A DNA stretch of 64,000 nt from Chryseobacterium sp. LAM-KRS1 (lineage in GTDB: Bacteria; Bacteroidota; Bacteroidia; Flavobacteriales; Weeksellaceae): positions 434,001 through 498,000 of the forward strand of contig NZ_JAAOIZ010000004.1 in NCBI RefSeq assembly GCF_013184525.1. The letters are read 5' to 3'. The notes beneath the pieces are model-generated. The model was not told where the DNA came from. It saw only the letters and a program-made list of their open reading frames with translations, and made no database searches. The position numbers and the translations under genes are program-made. Shown one piece after another: positions 58,412 to 64,000 of the stretch (its first letter is position 1; each line of letters opens with the position of its first letter).

Positions 58412-58891
58412 TTATTTTTTTATGATTTTGAATGTTTTAATGTTTTTACCATCCTGATTAATTCTTATAATGTACATGGCAGATGGAAGAGAAGAAAAAT
58501 TAAATTCAGATTTTGTCTGCATAATTTTTTCACTCCTGATCAACTTACCTTGTGCATCGAATAATTGATAATCTGAGTTCTTATAGCTGTTTACTGTAAA
58601 ATCCAGATATAGATAATCTCTAAAGGGATTAGGATAGAGTAAAATACCGTCCTCTGCAGATGACGTTTCATGGGTGCCAAGGGTCGTAATTTCAAAAGCT
58701 TGCTGTACTCCTTCCATAACCTGGAATCCGCTTCCCTTAGAGAGATAAGTGACCTGGCCGACACTATAAGAAATGGAGCCATTACCTCCTGAGACAGTTG
58801 TTCCTGTAGTTAAAACAGCTGATTGAGCTTTAAGCTGTCCGGTTACAATAAACAATATGAAAAGGAAGCCGGAAATAAATGTTCTTTTCAT
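58412..58891 (-). CDS. T9SS cargo with C-terminal sorting domain
   Basis: 159 residues, signal peptide MKRTFISGFLFILFIVTGQLKAQ, a short Ser/Gly-rich part ('TTGTTVSGGNGSISYSVGQV'), and the T9SS type A sorting domain ('ILLYPNPFRDYLYLDF', 'YQLFDAQGKLIRSEKI', 'LPSAMYIIRINQDGKNIKTFKIIKK'). The short mature part means the domain is most of the protein. It is the first gene after the orphan response regulator; the repeat protein starts five bases after its stop. Confidence 0.85.
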   Translation of the reverse strand: MKRTFISGFLFILFIVTGQLKAQSAVLTTGTTVSGGNGSISYSVGQVTYLSKGSGFQVMEGVQQAFEITTLGTHETSSAEDGILLYPNPFRDYLYLDFTVNSYKNSDYQLFDAQGKLIRSEKIMQTKSEFNFSSLPSAMYIIRINQDGKNIKTFKIIKK

Positions 58892-59041
58892 GTGAGTTTT
58901 TTTTGGTTAGTAGTTTATAAATTCGGGTTAATGAATTTCAGAAGACTAAATTACCACATCCCGGATGCTGATATTGGGAAAATAGATAAACGACACGAAA
59001 AATCGACAAATGACAATCCGAAAAAGAAATAAAGGAATACT

Positions 59042-59755
59042 TTAATTGGGCATGTTGAAAAATGCCAGATTATCTTTATAACTTCTTCCTATGGGAAGCT
59101 TAATCTTATGGGTAAGTTCCACTTCGTGAGAAGTTTTACTTCGGATAAGATATTTTGGAACGGCATAGCTGCGGTGTATTCTTACAAAAGAATCGAAGTG
59201 GTTTTGATGAAGAAGATTTCCAAGGGAATCGAGAATACAATGTTTTTTTTCAGAAGTTACAATTCTGGTGTAATCTTTTAATGCCTCCAGATAAAGAATA
59301 TCTGTTATTTTGATTTGTAGAATTGTACTCCCTTCTTTGATTTTAATCGTATTTTCACCAAGTAAAATATCAAGACATTCACTCTTTTCCTTCATTTCAA
59401 GAAAATCCAAAAGTTTTTGTAACGAATGATGAATACGATCGGTTTTTAAAGGTTTTTTAATAAAGTCGAGTATATCCAGTTCGAAAGCCTCGGCAGCAAA
59501 CTCACAGTGGGAACTCATGAAAATACAAATAGGGATTTTATAGGCTAATTTACAGAATTCAATTCCGCTCATTCCGGGGAGTTTGGTTTCAATAAACAGG
59601 ACGTCTACTGGTAGATCAAGGTATGGAATTGCTTTTTCGGCTGAATCAAAAGATGCAACAATTTCTATGTTATCATACTGATTGATATGATGTTGAAGAA
59701 CCAGCCTGTCCAGTTCATCATCATCAATAATCATACATTTAATATTGGCAATCAT
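59042..59755 (-). CDS. Orphan LytTR response regulator with Glu at the phosphorylation site
   Basis: 237 residues. Receiver domain: 'KCMIIDDDELDRLVL' gives the acidic pocket and 'ILDFIKKPLKT' the Lys. The expected phospho-acceptor Asp is replaced: 'DVLFIETKLPGMSG' has Glu56 where other LytTR regulators have Asp (compare 'LIFLDINMP' in the regulator at 30 kb). The codon is GAA, checked in the DNA. Glu often mimics a phosphorylated Asp, so the protein may be always active. C-terminal LytTR domain: 'DILYLEALKDYTRIV' and 'FVRIHRSYAVPKYLI'. No kinase gene is adjacent; the surface-protein operon lies directly downstream on the same strand. Confidence 0.9.
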   Translation of the reverse strand: MIANIKCMIIDDDELDRLVLQHHINQYDNIEIVASFDSAEKAIPYLDLPVDVLFIETKLPGMSGIEFCKLAYKIPICIFMSSHCEFAAEAFELDILDFIKKPLKTDRIHHSLQKLLDFLEMKEKSECLDILLGENTIKIKEGSTILQIKITDILYLEALKDYTRIVTSEKKHCILDSLGNLLHQNHFDSFVRIHRSYAVPKYLIRSKTSHEVELTHKIKLPIGRSYKDNLAFFNMPN

Positions 59756-59918
59756 GATTCTCCGGATGTTAATTAGTTTTTATAGATCAATGTAAATAAA
59801 ACAAGAATCTCCTTATAAAGTTATTAAAATTATTTTGGTTTTTAGTGTTTTGTGTTTATTTTAATATTAAAATGCGTGATTTGGAATAATAATCACAAAG
59901 TGGTGAACGGTGGTGGCT

Positions 59919-60920
59919 TTATACATCACAATTGCTAATCCATTCAAAATTTTTGAAACGGGATTCTTTATCGTAAATATTGCTTAGGATAATCAGATTA
60001 TTGGTTTGGTAAAATGTTGTAATTTCAAAGAGATGTTTATGAATTGTGTCAGGAGTGGCAATAATTATATTCTTCAGGATTTTTTTTAAATCATCATTTA
60101 CTGTAGGACTTAACATTTTTTCTTCTATATCATCCGGATGTAATAATGGGGAAGGAGCTAGGCCTCTGCGTGCTTCAAGAAACTGGTAAGCCATGGATAA
60201 GGCATTTCTTTTTGCGGTGTCGTAATTTTCAGCGACTGAAACTGAAACGGCAATTTGTAAATGAGGTGTTTTGCTCAGATTACCACGCTTAAATTCATTT
60301 CTATAGATTTCCGTGCTTTCATTTTGCTTGTTGTCCATCAAAAAATGAGAGAAGGAATATCCTAATCCGTTTTTTGCAGCTTCCTTTGCCGAATTATTCC
60401 CTGAGCCCAGCCACCATACTTCTGGCATATGTTGAAGGTTTTGAGGCTGAGCAATCAGATCACCATAACGCTCTTGCGTAATACTTGTATCATCTGAAAT
60501 ATAGGCTGCGATATCTCGGAGTTTTTCGCTGATATTACTTATTGTTGGAAGTTTATCGCCGTTCAGGGCCAGTGAAGATATTTTAAGACCACCCGGTGCT
60601 TTTCCTAATCCCAGTACAAAACGTCCGGGAAAAATTGACGCTAGTAATTTTGTGATCTCAGAAATTTTATATGCAGAATAATTTCTGAGCATGATCCCTG
60701 CGGTTCCAACTTTTATTTTTTGCGTTTTGCCTAAAATAACAGCGGCTAATATTTCGGGACTTGAACTTGCATAACCAGGAACTCCATGGTGTTCGGAGAA
60801 TAAAATGCTTTCATAACCAAGATGCTCTGCCCATTGGGCCAGTTCAATGCTGTTAAGAAGGGTATCCTGCGTATGCTCTCCCAATACAACAGGAGATTGG
60901 TCCAGGATGCTCAATTTCAT
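59919..60920 (-). CDS. LLM class flavin-dependent oxidoreductase
   Basis: 333 residues from the ATG at 60920; an in-frame start at 60959 would add 13 non-conserved residues. A luciferase-like TIM barrel: 'MKLSILDQSPVVLGE' is the typical start, 'ESILFSEHHGVPGYASSSPE' and 'GTAGIMLRNYSAYKI' (substrate/flavin sites), 'RFVLGLGKAPGG' and 'WWLGSGNNSAKEAAKNGLGYSFSHF' complete it. It is an FMN-dependent monooxygenase or reductase in the cytosol; substrate unknown. Confidence 0.88.
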   Translation of the reverse strand: MKLSILDQSPVVLGEHTQDTLLNSIELAQWAEHLGYESILFSEHHGVPGYASSSPEILAAVILGKTQKIKVGTAGIMLRNYSAYKISEITKLLASIFPGRFVLGLGKAPGGLKISSLALNGDKLPTISNISEKLRDIAAYISDDTSITQERYGDLIAQPQNLQHMPEVWWLGSGNNSAKEAAKNGLGYSFSHFLMDNKQNESTEIYRNEFKRGNLSKTPHLQIAVSVSVAENYDTAKRNALSMAYQFLEARRGLAPSPLLHPDDIEEKMLSPTVNDDLKKILKNIIIATPDTIHKHLFEITTFYQTNNLIILSNIYDKESRFKNFEWISNCDV

Positions 60921-61248
60921 TGTTTTTTTTGTAAAATCTTTTTCTGATTGGCTGGCCATACAATATTGTTTTAAAGCTGAAATTGAAGACTCAATATAAT
61001 GAAAAATCGTTTTATGATCAGAATGATACTCTAAACGGTCATTCGGGTACTATTTTTGTTTTAATGGATTTGTAAGGTTTAATGTTTGAAAGTAATAAAA
61101 AAAGCATTTGTTGATTATTATTTTTCCGCAAATTAATAGTATTTAAAGCTTAAATTAACATTAAAATTTCAGATTGTCTTAAAAATCGTTTTGCTTTTTA
61201 TCCCTAAAAAGGGTATCTTGTAAAACTCACAAACATAGATAGAACTTA
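60921..61248. other. Intergenic region upstream of hflX
   Basis: About 330 bases between the divergent luciferase-like gene and hflX. AT-rich, with a small hairpin at 61200-61216 (ATCCCT AAAA AGGGTAT). No box with good TTG-TAnnTTTG spacing was found, and there is no reading frame of note. Confidence 0.4.
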
Positions 61249-62475
61249 ATGCTAGAAAAGAAAGAACATAATTACGAGAAAGCTGTTTTAGTAGGTGTTA
61301 TTACTCAAAATCAGGATGAAGAAAAGCTGATAGAGTATATGGATGAATTAGAATTTTTAGCTTTCACAGCAGGAGCAACGGTACAAAAGCGCTTCACTCA
61401 AAAATTAACTCAGCCGGACTCCAAAACCTTCATTGGAAGTGGAAAGGCACTTGAAATAAAAGAATATGTAAAAGAAAACGAGATAGGAACAGTAATTTTC
61501 GATGATGAACTCTCTCCATCCCAGCTTAAAAACCTGGAAAGAGAAATGGAGGTGAAGATTCTTGACCGAACCAATCTTATTCTCGATATTTTTGCACAAC
61601 GAGCACAAACTTCTTACGCTAGAACCCAGGTGGAACTGGCACAGTACCAATATCTCTTACCTCGATTAACGAGGATGTGGACCCACTTGGAACGTCAGAA
61701 AGGAGGGATCGGAATGAGAGGTCCGGGTGAAACTGAAATTGAAACTGACCGTCGTATTATCCGGGACAGGATCACTTTACTGAAAGATAAGCTAAAGACG
61801 ATAGACAAGCAGATGGCTACTCAGCGTAATAATCGCGGGAAGGTTGTTCGGGCTGCGTTGGTAGGGTATACCAATGTAGGTAAATCTACTCTGATGAATT
61901 CCCTTTCAAAATCTGAAGTTTTTGCAGAAAATAAACTATTTGCAACATTAGATACCACTGTCAGAAAAGTGGTTATCGGGAATCTTCCGTTTTTACTTAC
62001 CGATACTGTAGGATTTATCAGAAAATTACCGACCCAGTTGGTTGAATCCTTTAAATCAACCTTGGATGAGGTGCGGGAAGCAGATTTGCTGATCCATGTC
62101 GTAGATATCTCTCATGAAAGTTTTGAAGATCATATAGAATCTGTTAATCATGTTTTGATGGAAATTAATGCTCATCAGAAACCCATGATTATGGTTTTCA
62201 ATAAGATTGATGACTTCAGCTATGAGAAGAAGGATGAAGATGATCTGACGCCGTCAACAAGAAAGAATGTTTCCCTTGAAGAATGGAAAAAGACCTGGAT
62301 GGCAAAATCTAAATATCCAACGGTATTTATCTCGGCTTTGACAAAAGAGAATTTTCCGGAGATGAAGAAATTGATCTATGATGAAGTCATGAAAATCCAT
62401 ATTTCAAGATTTCCATATAATGACTTCCTGTTTGAGTATTTCGATAACGACGAGGAAGATGAAAACAACAATTAA
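61249..62475 (+). CDS. hflX: GTPase HflX
   Basis: 408 residues, full length. N-terminal HflX domain ('EFLAFTAGATVQKRFTQKLTQPDSKTFIGSGKALEIKEYV', 'VIFDDELSPSQLKNLEREME'), coiled part with 'GGIGMRGPGETEIETDRR' (HflX signature), and G domain with 'ALVGYTNVGKST' (G1, about 205), 'DTVGFIRKLPTQLVESFKSTL' (G3) and 'NKID' (G4). It splits 70S ribosomes under stress. It overlaps the start of the DUF4919 gene by one base. Confidence 0.96.
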   Translation: MLEKKEHNYEKAVLVGVITQNQDEEKLIEYMDELEFLAFTAGATVQKRFTQKLTQPDSKTFIGSGKALEIKEYVKENEIGTVIFDDELSPSQLKNLEREMEVKILDRTNLILDIFAQRAQTSYARTQVELAQYQYLLPRLTRMWTHLERQKGGIGMRGPGETEIETDRRIIRDRITLLKDKLKTIDKQMATQRNNRGKVVRAALVGYTNVGKSTLMNSLSKSEVFAENKLFATLDTTVRKVVIGNLPFLLTDTVGFIRKLPTQLVESFKSTLDEVREADLLIHVVDISHESFEDHIESVNHVLMEINAHQKPMIMVFNKIDDFSYEKKDEDDLTPSTRKNVSLEEWKKTWMAKSKYPTVFISALTKENFPEMKKLIYDEVMKIHISRFPYNDFLFEYFDNDEEDENNN

Positions 62476-63104
62476 TGAAATATTACATCTTCCTTTTGCT
62501 GCTGAATATTTCGGTTTTAGGCTTCGGTCAAAAATCGAAAATTGATTTTAAAAGTATAGAGAAAAACCTTAAAAATCCCGAATCACTTTATAATTATGAT
62601 AAACTGATTTTCAAGTACAAAGGGATTCCAAAGTCATTGGATAGTATAGAAGCTCAGTATTTGTACTACGGTAGAAATTTCGAATCAAATAAACTAAATA
62701 CTTCAGATAATGATTTTATAAGTCTGGCTGAAGCATTTAAGAATAATAATTTCGATGATTGCATAAGATTGGGTAAGATTTTATATGGTAAGGATCCGAC
62801 CAATATGGATGTACTGCTGATTTTGCTGCGTGCTTATGATTCTAAAAAAGATGTAAGTAATTTTACTCATCATCTCGCACAGCTTCGATTACTTGCCGAC
62901 GCAATCAAAAATTCGGGAGATGGAAAGACCGAAAAGACTGCCTATCAGGTCAATTCTGTGGGGGACGAATATATTTTCCTGAATATTCTCAATATCGGAG
63001 AAGGCTATACAAAAAGTTCAAAAACAGTAAAAGAAGGCATTATTGACTTATGGGAAAAAGAAAATAACAAAATATATATCAAAGTCCTTTATTTGGACTT
63101 TTAA
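62475..63104 (+). CDS. Secreted DUF4919 family protein
   Basis: 209 residues: signal peptide (MKYYIFLLLLNISVLGFGQ), then a helical tetratricopeptide-like region ('FNNNFDDCIRLGKILYGKDPTNMDVLLILLRAYD') and the end 'NIGEGYTKSSKTVKEGIIDLWEKENNKIYIKVLYLDF'. This fits DUF4919, a family of unknown function. Its start overlaps the last base of the hflX stop codon (stop-start TAATG), and the next gene begins 15 bases after it. Confidence 0.75.
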   Translation: MKYYIFLLLLNISVLGFGQKSKIDFKSIEKNLKNPESLYNYDKLIFKYKGIPKSLDSIEAQYLYYGRNFESNKLNTSDNDFISLAEAFKNNNFDDCIRLGKILYGKDPTNMDVLLILLRAYDSKKDVSNFTHHLAQLRLLADAIKNSGDGKTEKTAYQVNSVGDEYIFLNILNIGEGYTKSSKTVKEGIIDLWEKENNKIYIKVLYLDF

Positions 63105-63119
63105 TTAAAAAATAACTTA

Positions 63120-64000
63120 GTGGAATTATATTATTCATTTTCAGCGTTAATAGTTTTAGCATCCATATTCGCATATCTTAATTACAGATTTCTCAAACTT
63201 CCCAGTACTATCGGGATCATGGTAATTGCCATTGTGGTTTCAATTTTCCTGGTTTTATTTGGTGAAACTGTATTGCCAAGAACTTTTGGGCATCTTCATA
63301 AATTGATGAACAGCATAGACTTCACTGAAGTGTTAATGGGCGCAATGCTTAATTTTCTATTATTTGCAGGAGGAATTCATATTAATATTAATGACCTTAA
63401 AGAACAATTCAGGCCCGTTCTTATTTTCTCCACGGCAGGGGTTGTCATTTCTACTTTTATCGTAGGATTCGGAATGTTTTACCTGCTGCCTTTAGTGGGG
63501 ATCAAACTTCCTTTTATCTATTGTCTTGTTTTCGGGGCTCTGATATCTCCTACTGATCCCGTGGCTGTTCTGAGTGTGTTGAAGCAGGCAAAAGTTTCTA
63601 AATCTTTAGAGACTAAGGTTGCGGGAGAATCTCTTTTCAATGATGGTATGGCGGTTGTTGTTTTTACTGTAGTACTGCAGTTAGCTGTCGGGAAAGAAGT
63701 AGATTTAGGAGTGGAAAGTATTGGACTGTTACTGCTTAAAGAAGCTGGAGGGGGATTGTTATTGGGTGTTTTGTTAGGTTGGATTACTTCAAGACTAATG
63801 CGTGAGGTTGATGATTATATTATTTCAGTTTTGGTTACCCTTTCTGTGGTCATGGGCGGATACCTCATCGCAAGACAGATGCATATTTCAGGCCCTCTCA
63901 CCATGGTTGCTGCCGGATTATTTATGGGGAATTTTAACGTAAGATTCAAAATGAAATCAATTACTCAGGATTATCTTATTAAATTCTGGGAGTTAATTGA
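63120..64000 (+). CDS. CPA1-type Na+/H+ antiporter (3' end outside the window)
   Basis: Partial: 293 complete codons from a GTG start at 63120, read by hand; the gene runs off the window. Membrane helices alternate throughout. CPA1 signatures are present: 'FGALISPTDPVAVLSVLK' (the first conserved Pro/Asp block) and 'AGESLFNDGMAVVVFTVVLQL' with the ion-binding Asn-Asp. 'LFAGGIHINI' is also typical. It exchanges Na+ or K+ for H+ in the inner membrane. It probably shares the hflX/DUF4919 transcript. Confidence 0.88.
   Translation, partial: MELYYSFSALIVLASIFAYLNYRFLKLPSTIGIMVIAIVVSIFLVLFGETVLPRTFGHLHKLMNSIDFTEVLMGAMLNFLLFAGGIHININDLKEQFRPVLIFSTAGVVISTFIVGFGMFYLLPLVGIKLPFIYCLVFGALISPTDPVAVLSVLKQAKVSKSLETKVAGESLFNDGMAVVVFTVVLQLAVGKEVDLGVESIGLLLLKEAGGGLLLGVLLGWITSRLMREVDDYIISVLVTLSVVMGGYLIARQMHISGPLTMVAAGLFMGNFNVRFKMKSITQDYLIKFWELI

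Noticed and set aside
1-64000. tRNA, rRNA, CRISPR arrays, integrases, transposases, origin boxes
   Set aside because: I looked through every gap and saw no cloverleaf, repeat-spacer pattern, mobile-element enzyme or origin-like box cluster.

Overview
The window reads as a chromosomal segment of a flavobacterium, most probably Chryseobacterium or a close relative (Weeksellaceae). Signs are the AT-rich sequence, promoter boxes of the Bacteroidetes type (TAnnTTTG), type IX secretion C-terminal sorting domains, secreted proteins that begin with the 'QVGIN.(T/S)P' module, an S46 dipeptidyl-peptidase, LytTR regulators, YARHG/META/DUF885 lipoproteins, and short double-glycine 'LTKKxLKxxNGG' peptides. 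There is no rRNA, tRNA, CRISPR array, integrase or transposase in it. The species is an inference; I could not run a search.

Layout. 1-4.8 kb: small housekeeping genes (GNAT, Bcp peroxiredoxin, endonuclease III, DinB-like) and a large DUF885 lipoprotein. 4.9-7.7 kb: an acidic hypothetical and an ExbB-ExbD-TonB energising operon. 7.7-14.5 kb: a mostly minus-strand block with a nucleoside-recognition transporter, accD, class II aldolase, NAD kinase, a CBS protein and a SpoU methylase. 14.5-21.2 kb: MORN-like protein, bestrophin, cupin/JmjC protein and mutS. 21.2-23.3 kb: three tandem cysteine-containing double-glycine peptides (one too short for an ordinary ORF cut-off), followed on the other strand by two exported thioredoxin-fold proteins. 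23.3-28.7 kb: small membrane and lipoproteins, a YhiN flavoprotein, a thioesterase and thiL. 28.9-32.3 kb: a LytS/LytTR two-component pair between two outer-membrane proteins. 32.6-36.5 kb: an RCC1-repeat secreted protein, a fourth Cys-rich peptide with 8 Cys, and a lipoprotein. 36.6-43.9 kb: pepT, HMG-CoA-lyase-like protein, sulfurtransferase, an operon with SufT-like protein, exonuclease and csaA, and a quinone-reductase-like enzyme. 44.1-47.8 kb: DUF4840 lipoprotein, ECF sigma factor overlapping a membrane-anchored beta-barrel partner, and a T9SS cargo. 48-50.1 kb: YbaK and YifB/ComM. 50.2-52.2 kb: a small accessory-looking cluster around a divergent HTH regulator and DUF6876-like gene. 52.6-59.8 kb: DPP7-type peptidase, META lipoprotein, and a surface-protein operon downstream of an orphan LytTR regulator whose phospho-acceptor Asp is Glu. 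59.9-64 kb: luciferase-like enzyme, hflX, DUF4919 protein and a truncated CPA1 antiporter.

Most interesting leads: the cluster of double-glycine Cys peptides with conserved promoters beside exported thioredoxins; the Asp-to-Glu response regulator heading a repeat-rich surface-protein operon; two orphan promoter-terminator units that look like small RNA genes; the sigma factor coupled to a protein that seems to join an inner-membrane segment to an outer-membrane barrel domain; and the face-to-face promoters with a dyad operator at 50.7 kb. Many intergenic ends are closed by near-perfect 26-30 nt palindromes that act as terminators.
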